A stretch of DNA of 40,280 nucleotides from an uncultured Alphaproteobacteria bacterium (GTDB lineage Bacteria; Pseudomonadota; Alphaproteobacteria; HIMB59; GCA-002718135), in the NCBI GenBank assembly GCA_902575815.1, contig CACGTA010000010.1, positions 1 to 40,280 of the forward strand. The letters are read 5' to 3'. The notes below the pieces were generated by a model. The model made no database searches. It was not told where the DNA came from and saw only the letters and a program-made list of their open reading frames with translations. Position 1 is the first letter of the stretch. Each line of letters starts with the position of its first letter. The position numbers and the translations under genes were made by a program. Shown piece by piece: positions 1-9,178 of the stretch.

Positions 1-548
1 AAACCAATCGGTCCACAACCTGCAATTAATATTTTCTGATTGTTCTTATTTTTTATAAAGGATGATGCATGTAAAGCAACCGCAAGAGGCTCGGCAAATG
101 CTGCCTCTTCAAATGAAGTATTTGTATCGATCAAATGACATTGACTTTTATCAACAATGATTTGTTCCCTAAATGCACCTTGAGTATGTGGCATTTTAGC
201 AGCACTTCCAAAAAATAATACATTTTCACAAAGGTTAAATTTTTTTATTTTACAAAACTTACATTTATAACAATACAACGCAGGATTAATAGAAATACGA
301 TCATCTTTTTTGAATTGTTCTAGATTGCTTCCAACTTCTAGGATTTCTCCTACTGCCTCATGGCCTAGCATTAGAGGTTCCATAATTTTTCTTCCACCAT
401 TTTCACCATGTAAGTAATAATGAATATCGGAACCACAAATTCCACAATTTCTCATTCTAACTCTTATTTGATTTGTTTTTAGATTTTCAGAATTTTTTTC
501 TTCTTTCACAGAAAACCTTAAATCACTATTAAAGTAATATTTTTTCAT
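1..548 (-). CDS. Zinc-dependent polyol/idonate-type alcohol dehydrogenase (3' end outside window)
   Basis: Medium-chain (MDR) zinc dehydrogenase that would oxidise a sugar alcohol or sugar acid with NAD(P). The first 182 codons are present. The catalytic-zinc region NCGICGSDIHYYLHG lies near residues 34-48 and GHE at 62-64. The four structural-zinc cysteines are at about 93, 96, 99 and 107, followed by FAEPLAVALH. The Rossmann glycines (AGCGPIG) begin where the window ends. The GSDIHYYLHG signature is typical of L-idonate 5-dehydrogenase, sorbitol dehydrogenase and xylitol dehydrogenase; I favour idonate-type but cannot decide the substrate. It is divergent from the transporter A operon across about 160 bases, so the two may share a control region. 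The family is seen directly; the substrate is inference. Confidence 0.85.
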   Translation of the reverse strand, partial: MKKYYFNSDLRFSVKEEKNSENLKTNQIRVRMRNCGICGSDIHYYLHGENGGRKIMEPLMLGHEAVGEILEVGSNLEQFKKDDRISINPALYCYKCKFCKIKKFNLCENVLFFGSAAKMPHTQGAFREQIIVDKSQCHLIDTNTSFEEAAFAEPLAVALHASSFIKNKNNQKILIAGCGPIG

Positions 549-698
549 TTCTAAAATTTAATATAAACAATTTATAATAATATTTCAAAAATATCTTAGA
601 ATTAAAGGATTTTTTAAATTTGAATTTTGTATTTATAGGTAAATAATTATTGAACAGATATAAGAACTCTATAGGATATTTCTTAATTTCATTAAAAT

Positions 699-704
699 GG
701 GAGG
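699..704 (+). promoter_or_regulatory. Shine-Dalgarno GGGAGG that fixes the start of binding protein A
   Basis: GGGAGG ends five bases before ATG 710. A longer open frame from TTG 650 has no such site and would put 20 residues ahead of the signal peptide. The same GGGAGG with 4-6 base spacing precedes binding proteins B and C and the first SMP-30 gene, so it appears to be the strong initiation signal of this genome. Confidence 0.75.
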
Positions 705-709
705 TTATA

Positions 710-2080
710 ATGGAAAAAATTAAAAAAATATTAGTAGGTATAATAAGCGCTAGTTTATTAATACCATTCAGTATTGCTAACGCTTTGCCTCCACTAGCAG
801 CAGGTTCTGACTGGCTTAGAGATTGGAGTGGAACTACTTTAGTTTTAACTTCACATACTGGACCGACAACAGATGCTGCAAAAGTTATGGCAAAGGAATT
901 TGAAGCAATAACTGGTGCAACCGTGGAAGTTATTGACGAGTCTTGGACTGATCTTTTAGCAAAACACCAAGCAGATTATGCTGCAGGTAACGGAAGTTAT
1001 GATGTTGTAACTTGGGCTTACCTATGGGGTGGAAACTATGTTGAAGGTGGACTTGTTGATGACATGGAACCCTACATGAGCAGTGAACTTGCAGATCCTA
1101 ATTATGATATGGGTGACATTCCGATGGCAGTTCAAGAAGTATATGGTAGGTATAGATTGGCTAGCTCACCAAACCCTGATGGGTTATGGGCTCTACCATA
1201 TAAGTTTGATGTATATTTAGCAATGTATAGAACTGATCTTTTTGAAGAGGCTGGTTATGACTCATGCCCTTCAACTTATGAGGAGTTATACGAAGCAGCA
1301 GGTAAGATTAAAGCAAATCATCCTGAAATGGATCCATTAGCGTTTCCAATGGCAATGGGTGGTAACTTCTTATCAAGCTTTATGGCTATGAATTCAGGAT
1401 ATGGTGCTGGTACTCCAGACTCATGGACTGATGGAAATTTATTTCCAAAAATGCATCAAGAGCCAACTGTAGAAGCTGCAAAAATGATGAAGAAACTAAT
1501 GGAGTACATGCCAGCTGATGCTTTAGATTATGATTTTGATAAAGCAAATACAGCTTTCGCTCAAGGTAACGCTGCATTTACAGTTAACTGGAATGCATAT
1601 ATGCCTTATGTGCTTGATCCAAATTCATCAGCTGTGAGTGATAAAGTTGCATTCTGTGCTACTCCAGGTGGACCTGAGGGTCGCTATTCAGCACTTGGTG
1701 GTTGGGTACAAGGTATATCTTCACAATCTGAGAATAAAGATGCAGCTTTCCAGCTAATTCAATTCTTGTCTGGGAAAGATAGAGGTGTTGATTTTGCAAT
1801 GAACGGTGGTTCAGTTGCAAGATTCTCTACAGCTAATGATCCAGCAGTAGTTGAAAAATATCCTTTTTATCCATTACTTATGGATATTTTAAAAGGATAT
1901 ACTGGTTTTGGTGTTTACAGACCATGGCCTGAAATTGAAAAAACTATGGAGACCTATTTTCATAAAGTTATGCTAGGAGAAGATCCTGAGTCTACTTTGT
2001 TAAAGGGTGCTCAACAAGTTTACGTTCAAGCTCAAAGAGGTGGTTATAACCCAGGAGCAACAGGGCCTAAACCAAATTAA
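710..2080 (+). CDS. Extracellular sugar-binding protein of CUT1 ABC transporter A
   Basis: Periplasmic solute-binding protein (SBP_bac_1 family, 456 residues) that captures a sugar or oligosaccharide for the two permeases downstream. The N-terminus is a clear Sec signal peptide: a Lys-rich start (MEKIKKILVG), a hydrophobic core and probable cleavage after IANA. The mature part has the family layout, with a conserved SYDVV-type segment, LWALPYKFD in the hinge and a C-terminal helical region. It is first in its operon, behind a strong ribosome site. No lipobox cysteine is seen, so it is a soluble periplasmic protein. Substrate specificity cannot be read from sequence; a di- or oligosaccharide or polyol is usual for this family. 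Confidence 0.9.
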   Translation: MEKIKKILVGIISASLLIPFSIANALPPLAAGSDWLRDWSGTTLVLTSHTGPTTDAAKVMAKEFEAITGATVEVIDESWTDLLAKHQADYAAGNGSYDVVTWAYLWGGNYVEGGLVDDMEPYMSSELADPNYDMGDIPMAVQEVYGRYRLASSPNPDGLWALPYKFDVYLAMYRTDLFEEAGYDSCPSTYEELYEAAGKIKANHPEMDPLAFPMAMGGNFLSSFMAMNSGYGAGTPDSWTDGNLFPKMHQEPTVEAAKMMKKLMEYMPADALDYDFDKANTAFAQGNAAFTVNWNAYMPYVLDPNSSAVSDKVAFCATPGGPEGRYSALGGWVQGISSQSENKDAAFQLIQFLSGKDRGVDFAMNGGSVARFSTANDPAVVEKYPFYPLLMDILKGYTGFGVYRPWPEIEKTMETYFHKVMLGEDPESTLLKGAQQVYVQAQRGGYNPGATGPKPN

Positions 2081-2093
2081 GATTTGGTTTTTA

Positions 2094-2993
2094 GTGTCTA
2101 ATAAATTCATACAAATTTTAGATATAAAGCGGGTAAAAAATTACCCGCTTTATATGGTAATACCAGCAGTTCTAATTCTACTCTTATTAACAATATATCC
2201 TTTTATTTATTTAATTTACGTAAGTTCACATATTTGGCCTATCTCCCCGACTCTACCAAAAATTTATTTGGGATTTGGTCAGTTCACGTATTTATTTCAA
2301 GATCCAACATTTATAGAATCTTTAAAAGTTACAGTAAACTTAATGGTTGTTGGAGTTACAATTCAGATTTCTTTAGGAACACTTTTGGCTATTTTACTTT
2401 CTACTAAAACAAGAATTACAAGTTACTTTACCTTGCCATTCATGATACCTGTTTTTATTTCGCCAGTTGTTGTTGGATTAATTTGGAAATTTATGTTTAA
2501 CTATGACTTGGGCATACTTAATTATCTTTTGGAAAGCATTGGGATTGGAGCAGTCAATTGGTTAGGCACACCTCGTAATGCTTTTTGGTCTGTAGTAATA
2601 ATCGATACATGGCAATGGACACCCTTTACAACTTTAATCATCAAAGCAGGTTTAGATAGTGTAGATCCAACTCCCATTGAAGCTGCAACTGTTGATGGCG
2701 CGAATAGATTTCAAATCTTTAGACACGTAACATTTCCCTCTATAGCACCTATTTTCACAGTCGCTCTTCTATTTAGAACTTTAGATGCCTTCAAAGCCTT
2801 TGACATTATTTATATAGTAACAAGAGGTGGTCCAGGCGGAAGTACATACGTATTAGGATACAATATTTGGAAAACTGCTTTTTATCAGAATCAATTAGGA
2901 TTAGCAGGTGCCATGTCAGTTATAATGATAGTTATAGCAACAATATTGGCATTTATATTGGTAAGAATCATGAAAGGACTATTAGAAAGATAA
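2094..2993 (+). CDS. CUT1 ABC transporter A permease, MalF/UgpA type
   Basis: Inner-membrane permease with about six transmembrane helices. The cytoplasmic EAA loop that docks the ATPase reads EAATVDGANRFQIFRHVTFP. The start is uncertain. GTG 2094 gives a short basic N-terminus before YPLYMVIPAVL, which matches how family members begin. ATG 2154 would begin inside the first membrane helix. Longer starts would overlap the binding-protein gene. Neither candidate has a good ribosome site, and a strong RNA hairpin lies between them. It follows binding protein A by 13 bases and overlaps the next permease gene by one base. The fold and role are secure; the exact start is not. Confidence 0.88.
   Translation: MSNKFIQILDIKRVKNYPLYMVIPAVLILLLLTIYPFIYLIYVSSHIWPISPTLPKIYLGFGQFTYLFQDPTFIESLKVTVNLMVVGVTIQISLGTLLAILLSTKTRITSYFTLPFMIPVFISPVVVGLIWKFMFNYDLGILNYLLESIGIGAVNWLGTPRNAFWSVVIIDTWQWTPFTTLIIKAGLDSVDPTPIEAATVDGANRFQIFRHVTFPSIAPIFTVALLFRTLDAFKAFDIIYIVTRGGPGGSTYVLGYNIWKTAFYQNQLGLAGAMSVIMIVIATILAFILVRIMKGLLER
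2124..2153 (+). promoter_or_regulatory. 13-bp perfect stem-loop after the binding-protein A gene
   Basis: ATAAAGCGGGTAA (2124-2136), loop AAAA, then the exact complement (2141-2153). It begins 44 bases after the binding-protein stop codon and has no T-run behind it, so it is more likely an mRNA-stabilising or partial-termination hairpin than a full terminator. It directly precedes ATG 2154 and lies within the permease coding frame if translation starts at 2094. Equivalent hairpins follow the other three binding-protein genes. Confidence 0.7.
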
Positions 2994-3820
2994 TGATAGG
3001 AAGAATTTCAAGAACTGAACTCATTATAAGAGTATCTTTATTAGTAATATTTTTTCTATTCTTTATGTTTCCAATTTATTGGATGGTTGTGACATCTTTG
3101 AAAAATACAGTAGATATTTTTGCAATACCTCCAAAATGGTTTTTTTCAATTTCTTTTGAGAATTATTGGTACATCATGAGTGATGACTCAGGTTTTTTGA
3201 AAAAAATTTTAAATTCTGCAATTGCTTCAACTTTGAATGCAATATTTACTTTATTATTAGCATTTCCAGCTGCTTATAGTATGTCAAGATATAAGACTGG
3301 TGGAATCAATTTATTGATGTGGTTTTTAAGTATAAGAATGATACCCCCTATAGTCGGTGCAATACCTTTGTTTATAATTTTTTCAAAATTAGGTTTAGTT
3401 GATACATTTATAGCTTTGCCAATTTTGTACATAATTATCAATCTTCCATTTGCGATATGGATGATTAAATCCTTTATGGATGAAATACCAAAAGAAATAG
3501 ATGAAAGTGCTTATGTGGAAGGTTGCTCAACAACTGGCGTAATTTTTAAAATAATTGTTCCATTAATTAGACCGGGAATTTTTGCAACATTAGTATTTTG
3601 TTTTATTATGTCTTGGAATGAATTCTTGATTGCATATATATTTACAAGAAAAGAAGCTATTACTGCGCCAGTAGGAGTTGCAAGATTTATTACAGAAAGA
3701 CAAATACTTTGGGGTTATATAACTGCTGGTGCAACGTTAGCTTCAATTCTACCTATGTTGCTGTTAATAATTTTCCAAAAAAATCTTGTTAGAGGACTCA
3801 CTTTAGGAGCAGTTAAATAA
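2993..3820 (+). CDS. CUT1 ABC transporter A permease, MalG/UgpE type
   Basis: Second inner-membrane permease of transporter A (275 residues). After a short basic N-terminus come FPIYWMVVTSLK-like first-helix sequence and about six membrane spans. The EAA loop reads DESAYVEGCSTTGVIFKIIVP. The C-terminus LVRGLTLGAVK is the classic MalG ending. ATG 2993 shares one base with the stop codon of the preceding permease, indicating translational coupling. No ATPase gene follows: the next gene is on the other strand with its stop codon directly abutting. Transporter A therefore needs an ATPase from elsewhere, plausibly the one at 29060-30154. Confidence 0.9.
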   Translation: MIGRISRTELIIRVSLLVIFFLFFMFPIYWMVVTSLKNTVDIFAIPPKWFFSISFENYWYIMSDDSGFLKKILNSAIASTLNAIFTLLLAFPAAYSMSRYKTGGINLLMWFLSIRMIPPIVGAIPLFIIFSKLGLVDTFIALPILYIIINLPFAIWMIKSFMDEIPKEIDESAYVEGCSTTGVIFKIIVPLIRPGIFATLVFCFIMSWNEFLIAYIFTRKEAITAPVGVARFITERQILWGYITAGATLASILPMLLLIIFQKNLVRGLTLGAVK

Positions 3821-4678
3821 TTAATTCCAATTTGGTTTTCTTTGCCATGGAGTTGGGCTAGCTGTTTCCTTGTCAGGAGCAAGAAAATTTATTTTATCTT
3901 TATAAATATCTTCCCAATCATAAGGAGTTAATCCTCCTGCATCAGTTTCAACCTCGTCTTCACTTTTTCTTGCATACAAATGATAAACTCTTGATCTCAT
4001 TTCATCAGTCATTTGATTATAATGCGGATGATACCATAACGTTATTAAAGATCGTTTATTATCTGAGTTATTTTTGTTTGCTGCATGAAGAACTCTTGCA
4101 TCACCAACTACAACATCACCAACTTTTGTAGGCACATCAATTTCATCTTGTTCATTAAGAAATAAGGGGTCATTAGGATTGTCTACTCTAGCTAATTCTT
4201 CAGAATGTGCATTTTTACTTTCATGAAATTTATGTCTTTTTCTGTGAGATCCAGAAAGGTATTTAAGACATCCATTTTCTCTTGATGTGTCTGTAAGATA
4301 GACCATTATAAAAATTTGATGTATGAAATCTGTATAAGAAGACTTATGCTCCCAACCCCACCAGTCTTGATGCCAAAAAAGTGGTGGGCTTTTCGGTGGC
4401 TTACTTATTAAATAACCAGAACTAAACCTTAAATCACTAAAATTAAAATTATTCTCTAATGATTTCATTAACTCTGGAGAAGCGATGAGATCACTATATT
4501 CTGGATAATCAGCTAAATGGATCATGCTTCCTTGAGACTTGTTTCTTTCTCTATGATCGCTTGATAAATTTTCTAGTGCTTTATTTGAAATATCTATGCA
4601 TTTCTTAGTTAATTTTTCAGGCAAAACCTGTTCTAATACACAACAACCATTTTCTGTTAATTCTTTTAGTTTGCTCAT
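3821..4678 (-). CDS. Phytanoyl-CoA dioxygenase (PhyH) family Fe(II)/2-oxoglutarate oxygenase
   Basis: Cytoplasmic non-haem iron oxygenase of 285 residues that would hydroxylate a small molecule using 2-oxoglutarate and oxygen. The facial triad is visible: H103-x-D105 in the FWHQDWWGWE segment and H198 in the ARVLHAANKN segment. R209 (KRSLITLWYHP) is in place to bind 2-oxoglutarate. Length and motif spacing fit bacterial PhyH proteins. The substrate is unknown; relatives act on fatty acyl-CoA, ectoine, phosphonates and other compounds. It is divergent from a fatty-acid-hydroxylase-like gene 46 bases away, and its stop codon abuts the transporter A operon from the other side. Confidence 0.85.
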   Translation of the reverse strand: MSKLKELTENGCCVLEQVLPEKLTKKCIDISNKALENLSSDHRERNKSQGSMIHLADYPEYSDLIASPELMKSLENNFNFSDLRFSSGYLISKPPKSPPLFWHQDWWGWEHKSSYTDFIHQIFIMVYLTDTSRENGCLKYLSGSHRKRHKFHESKNAHSEELARVDNPNDPLFLNEQDEIDVPTKVGDVVVGDARVLHAANKNNSDNKRSLITLWYHPHYNQMTDEMRSRVYHLYARKSEDEVETDAGGLTPYDWEDIYKDKINFLAPDKETASPTPWQRKPNWN

Positions 4679-4724
4679 TTTGTCATCTTTACTAATTACA
4701 ATATTTAAATATATTATACATTAT

Positions 4725-5681
4725 ATGGAAAGGGATAAAAGAGGTTACTGGAAGCCAGTTGATAAAATTCAATATCAACCGATATTCCAATGGCCACTTA
4801 ACTTTAAGAAAATATTTGGTTATTTTTTTAATCTTCCTGGTTTCTTTTGGCCATGGAATACATTCTACTTTTTATTAGCTTTTGCAACCTGGTATGTTTT
4901 TTCCCCAGAATTAATAAAATGTATTAATTTTGAGTTATCATGGATGTCACTATTTTTTTTTAGAAACCTGGGTATCTTAATTGCAATTGCTGGGATTCTA
5001 CATTTACGATTATTCATTTTTAGAAGTCAGGGTGAAAGATATCAATATAACTCCAACAAACTTGATGAGTCAGGCAAGCAATGGATGTTCAATAAACAAA
5101 CTAGAGATAATATTTTTTGGAGCTGTATTAGTGGTTGTTCTGTTTGGTCAGCTTACGAAATTATCTTTCTTTGGGCTTATGCAAATAATTATCTTCCTTA
5201 CTTAGATTTTTATCAGAACCCTATTTGGTTTTGCTTATGGTTTGTTGTGGTTCTTTTTTGGAGAGAGTTTCATTTTTATGTTACCCATAGAATACTTCAT
5301 TTTAAACCACTATATAAATATGTACATTACCTGCATCATAAAAATGTGAAAGTTGGACCTTGGTCTGGTTTATCCATGCATCCTGTTGAACATGTAATTT
5401 ATTTTAGCGTTGTATTAATTCACTTGGTTGTCCCATCTCATCCATTACATTTTATTTTTAACTTACAACATACTGCACTATCACCAATACAAGGTCATTC
5501 AGGTTATGATCAAATTGAATTAACTAAAAAAACTAAAGTTCCTCACTCTTCTTTTTTTCATTACCTTCATCATAAAAATTTTGAATGTAATTATGGGGAG
5601 TCAACAATACCGCTAGATAAATGGTTTGGTACTTTCTATGATGGGTCCGAGGAATCTTATAAAAAAGTATTTAAGAAATAA
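4725..5681 (+). CDS. Sterol desaturase/fatty acid hydroxylase superfamily membrane protein
   Basis: Integral-membrane di-iron oxygenase (318 residues) of the fatty acid hydroxylase superfamily, which hydroxylates or desaturates lipids. Several hydrophobic spans fill residues 40-180. The metal-binding histidine clusters follow: HFYVTHRILH (183-192), HYLHHK (201-206), HPVEH (219-223) and HYLHHK again (279-284). This is the expected HxxxxH / HxxHH / HxxHH pattern. ATG 4725 is chosen because the longer open frame would run back into the divergent dioxygenase gene. Its 3' end lies two bases from the convergent glycosidase gene. The lipid substrate is unknown; its presence among sugar genes is unexplained. 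Confidence 0.82.
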   Translation: MERDKRGYWKPVDKIQYQPIFQWPLNFKKIFGYFFNLPGFFWPWNTFYFLLAFATWYVFSPELIKCINFELSWMSLFFFRNLGILIAIAGILHLRLFIFRSQGERYQYNSNKLDESGKQWMFNKQTRDNIFWSCISGCSVWSAYEIIFLWAYANNYLPYLDFYQNPIWFCLWFVVVLFWREFHFYVTHRILHFKPLYKYVHYLHHKNVKVGPWSGLSMHPVEHVIYFSVVLIHLVVPSHPLHFIFNLQHTALSPIQGHSGYDQIELTKKTKVPHSSFFHYLHHKNFECNYGESTIPLDKWFGTFYDGSEESYKKVFKK

Positions 5682-5683
5682 TT

Positions 5684-8320
5684 TTACTCTATTCTTATAA
5701 CTTTCCACTCATTTGGCTTAAATGAAATTTCATAAGAACCTTTTGAATTTTTAATTTTTTTCAAAAGTTTACTATTTAAGTTCTCTTCAGTTACTTTTTT
5801 GATTTTTATATAATTTGAAGATAGCTTCAAAACTTCTTTTTCCGATGAGTAATTTAAGACAAATAATCTTGAAATATTTTTTTCTCTTGATGCATCAGTT
5901 AAATAAAGATTTTTTGATTTAACATCAAAAAGTTTTATTTTATCTAATTTATGTTTCCCTCTATCAATATAATCATGGGTTATTGGTTCATGAACAAATT
6001 TCATTATATTTTGAATTCTATTCATCAAATTATTTGGTTTTTCAAAATTAATTGCAAATTCAAACTTGATTCTACCACTTTGATCAGCCAAGAAATTGGT
6101 ATTCCAATAATTATTATATAACCATGGAGTAATCATTTTATAACTTCGGTCTACATTGTGATGTTTATCAAATTTACCATAATTAAGACCTCCAACTAAC
6201 CAAAGAGGGCAATCTTTTGTTGCTATTGTAACACCTCCATCTTCGCCGTGATAGGAAACCCAATTTTGGGTTGTTACAAAATGTTTGTTTGAAAAAGGTA
6301 AATTATCTTTATCCAGCTCAACAGTTGCCCCTGCTGTCTCAGAGTGAAATTTTGGATTTTTCCCTGTATTGACTGTCATTGGTAGGTATAAAGCATGAGG
6401 ATTTGAATCAGGCTGCTTCATAATTTCAACATTAATTTTAAGAGTCTCAGAATTAGAGAATAATTTATATTCTACAACTACTTCATCATTGTTGTTCATT
6501 GTAAAACTTTCATCGACTTTTAGATAATTAGTAAATTTACTAAATGTTCTTTTATTAAACTTTCCACTTTTCTGAATATTTTTCCATTTATTATTCCATG
6601 AAGATCCCCATCCGAGTTGTCCTACGTTAATAGGTCTGAAGATTTCATTTCTAGATTTACTTTTGGGATATTCTAGTACAGGAATTCCAAACCTGTAGTT
6701 GGAATTGTTTAAAATGAAATCTTTATTTTGAGCAATGATTTTTTTTATTCCGCCTTTCTTTTCAAATATAATTTTTAAATATTTATTTTTAATTTCTTGA
6801 CCTTTGATTTTAAGATCTGTTCCTTTTTTAATTTTTCTAGATTTTATTTTTACAGCTGAAAACGCATCTACTTCTATTGGGACATAATTAATTAAATCAT
6901 CACTAATTTCTGGCATAGTCATGTCCTGTCTTTGAATAGAGTTTTCTTTGTCTTGCCGTATTAAATCGATCTCTCTATCATTCCATCTTTTCATATCAAA
7001 GAAATCAAGGTGTGATTTCTTTTTGTCCATATCTTTTATTTCTTTTGCATAAGAATAGTCTTTGTCAAATCTAGGAATTTTGACATAAGATTTAATTTTA
7101 AATGGCAGTGAATTAAAAGCTATAGTGGTAGGGCCCTCACCACCCATTTCAGAAGCAAGATTTTCTATACCATCCCTTCTTAACATTCTAGCAATTGAAA
7201 GACCTTCATATGGAAGAACTTTTTTCATTACCCATTGCATAGTTGTTTCATCAGAATTAGGTTTATTTATTGACCTGTCAGCCCCCCAAGTATGCTCTGC
7301 ATATAAACCAAGAGATTTTTTGGCACTTTCTTCTAAATTTTTTCTTCTAATATTATTTGATTTTTTTCCATTAAAAATATTTAAGATATTAGCTCTTCTA
7401 AGTGCTCGTTGACCTTCTGCACTTATTCTTGTTTCATTTGGAGTGCTACCTGCTCCAAAATTCCACCAATCTGACCAATCACCACTCATTGTAGGAAGTT
7501 TTTTTTGTTTAGATAATCTTTCAAAAAATTCAGTTATAGTTACCATCCTTATTGGAATATTATTTTTATCTTTATTCCAACTTTTGAGGAAAGGTGTTAT
7601 TTCTGCATGAGGAGGAGCATTATCATGGTGATTGATATTTGTTATTTGTGCCATAAAAAAATCGTGAGAGTAATCAATTTTTTTTAGATTTTTATGCATG
7701 TTCTTGATAGCTTTTTTCGTCTCTTTAATTCCGAAAGGTATTCTGAGAAAAGCAGAGGCAGTTGCACCATAAATTGGTCCATTATAAGCTAATATTTTTT
7801 TTCCAGACTTGGATTGCCAATAAAATCCACTTGGCCAAGGTTTTAAAGCGTGTCCATAAAATTCATTTATCGCCATACTAAATCCTTTAATGCCAAAGTC
7901 ATGCAAAGCATCTACCATTCCCCAAGGAACGCCATTGATGTCACAATCCATTGCATAATTTATTTTCATACCTTCTTTTCTTAAAATCTTTAGAGGCTCT
8001 AAATTATCTATTAGCATTTGATGATCCATTAGAGGTGTCATATGCCATTTTACTCCGGCTACATCAATTAAACCTCTTTTGTGAAATTTTAGAAATTTAT
8101 CTCTGTAACTATTGGTTGTATTTTGCCACCAATCTAAAGTTATTCCAGTTACTTCACAATTCCATTTAAATTTTGACGTAATTGGATTTTTAGAATTTTT
8201 TTCTACAAGATCTATAGCTTTCTCAATATATCTTTTATGTAACTCAAAAATAACTGGTTGAGGGGATGTATAACCAATATCTGTGTGAGTGTGATGTAGT
8301 AGTAAAATTTCCTTAACCAT
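5684..8320 (-). CDS. GH38-like glycosidase 1 (alpha-mannosidase-like, cytoplasmic)
   Basis: Large protein (878 residues) with a GH38-type N-terminal barrel. The HxHxDxG motif (HHTHTDIGYT, H12 and D14) corresponds to the zinc-binding HSHNDPGW of Golgi mannosidase II and its bacterial relatives. Asp127 in MDCDINGVPWG is in the expected place of the catalytic nucleophile. H343 in YAEHTWGAD is a candidate third zinc ligand. The C-terminal half is a beta-sandwich-like region as in the family. There is no signal peptide, so it would act on sugars already imported. ATG 8320 is preferred over ATG 8341 because AGGAAAGGG (8329-8337) sits eight bases upstream. It is the last gene of the transporter B operon. 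GH38 kinship is firm; mannoside specificity is inference, since the motifs diverge from classical GH38. Confidence 0.75.
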   Translation of the reverse strand: MVKEILLLHHTHTDIGYTSPQPVIFELHKRYIEKAIDLVEKNSKNPITSKFKWNCEVTGITLDWWQNTTNSYRDKFLKFHKRGLIDVAGVKWHMTPLMDHQMLIDNLEPLKILRKEGMKINYAMDCDINGVPWGMVDALHDFGIKGFSMAINEFYGHALKPWPSGFYWQSKSGKKILAYNGPIYGATASAFLRIPFGIKETKKAIKNMHKNLKKIDYSHDFFMAQITNINHHDNAPPHAEITPFLKSWNKDKNNIPIRMVTITEFFERLSKQKKLPTMSGDWSDWWNFGAGSTPNETRISAEGQRALRRANILNIFNGKKSNNIRRKNLEESAKKSLGLYAEHTWGADRSINKPNSDETTMQWVMKKVLPYEGLSIARMLRRDGIENLASEMGGEGPTTIAFNSLPFKIKSYVKIPRFDKDYSYAKEIKDMDKKKSHLDFFDMKRWNDREIDLIRQDKENSIQRQDMTMPEISDDLINYVPIEVDAFSAVKIKSRKIKKGTDLKIKGQEIKNKYLKIIFEKKGGIKKIIAQNKDFILNNSNYRFGIPVLEYPKSKSRNEIFRPINVGQLGWGSSWNNKWKNIQKSGKFNKRTFSKFTNYLKVDESFTMNNNDEVVVEYKLFSNSETLKINVEIMKQPDSNPHALYLPMTVNTGKNPKFHSETAGATVELDKDNLPFSNKHFVTTQNWVSYHGEDGGVTIATKDCPLWLVGGLNYGKFDKHHNVDRSYKMITPWLYNNYWNTNFLADQSGRIKFEFAINFEKPNNLMNRIQNIMKFVHEPITHDYIDRGKHKLDKIKLFDVKSKNLYLTDASREKNISRLFVLNYSSEKEVLKLSSNYIKIKKVTEENLNSKLLKKIKNSKGSYEISFKPNEWKVIRIE

Positions 8321-8324
8321 ATTA

Positions 8325-9176
8325 TTAGCCCTTTCCTGCATTCATGGATCCTAAAGTTAATCCTCTGATAAAATGTTTTTGTAATAATAAAAATATGAGT
8401 AACGTTGGTATACTAGCCATAACTGTAGCTGTTAAAATTGTGGGGCCATCCATAGACGCATATAAATCTTTCATACCTGTAAGTACTGTTGTTATAGGTC
8501 GAACTCCCACAGAACGAGATAAAACCATTCCAAATAAGAGATCATTCCAAATCCATGTAAATTGTATAAGAAATACTAATAACAGAGGTGCTTTAGCCAT
8601 TGGGAGCATAATTTTATATAATATTTGAAAGTTTGAAGCGCCCTCTATTTTTGCTGCTTCTTGTATTTCCCAAGGTACAGTCAAAAAGAAACCTCTTAGT
8701 ACAAATGTTGCAAATGGTATACAGAGGCCAACATAAACTAATATTAAACCTATTTTAGTATTATAAATTCCTATAGCAACGTAAGCTTCAAACAATGGCA
8801 GGAGATACATTTGAAAAGGGAAAACAGTTCCAGAATAAATTATCAAAAACCATATAAGTCCGTTTTTAATTTTTAATCTAACTATTCCATAAGCTGCAAT
8901 AAAAGCAAAAAAAACAGCTAGAGCAGAACCTGCAAACCCATATAATAAACTATTTAATACTCCATCGCCTATTCCTTTATTCCAAGCTGTTATTGCATTA
9001 TCTATTATTGAAGTACCCCAAATAATTTCAGTCTTATCACCTTTTGCATATTGTGAAGCTGTTTTATTAGCATTTACTACGAGAAAGAATACTGGGTACA
9101 ACCAGGCCATTACTATGATTGCCATTGCTGAAAGGCCAGTTACTATTTTTATTCTTTCAATAGTTTTATAATTCAT
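8325..9176 (-). CDS. CUT1 ABC transporter B permease, MalG type
   Basis: Inner-membrane sugar permease (283 residues) with about six spans. The first hydrophobic helix includes AWLYPVFFLVVNA. The EAA loop reads QEAAKIEGASNFQILYKIMLP and the C-terminus has HFIRGLTLGSMNAGKG. It starts two bases after the stop codon of the partner permease and ends four bases before ATG of the GH38-like gene, so the three are almost certainly cotranscribed. There is an unusually long periplasmic loop after helix 1 (about residues 33-75, with TSQYAKGDKTEIIWGTS), which some MalG relatives have. Confidence 0.9.
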   Translation of the reverse strand: MNYKTIERIKIVTGLSAMAIIVMAWLYPVFFLVVNANKTASQYAKGDKTEIIWGTSIIDNAITAWNKGIGDGVLNSLLYGFAGSALAVFFAFIAAYGIVRLKIKNGLIWFLIIYSGTVFPFQMYLLPLFEAYVAIGIYNTKIGLILVYVGLCIPFATFVLRGFFLTVPWEIQEAAKIEGASNFQILYKIMLPMAKAPLLLVFLIQFTWIWNDLLFGMVLSRSVGVRPITTVLTGMKDLYASMDGPTILTATVMASIPTLLIFLLLQKHFIRGLTLGSMNAGKG

Positions 9177-9178
9177 AA

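Noticed and set aside
549-709. Promoter-like and short inverted-repeat sequences in the gap upstream of transporter A
   Set aside because: The best -35/-10 pair (TTGAAC and TAGGAT) and a 6-bp AT-only inverted repeat are too weak to separate from background.
7125-7412. Open frame on the plus strand inside GH38-like gene 1
   Set aside because: It is antisense to a protein with clear family motifs, has low-complexity composition and no ribosome site; a shadow of the real gene.
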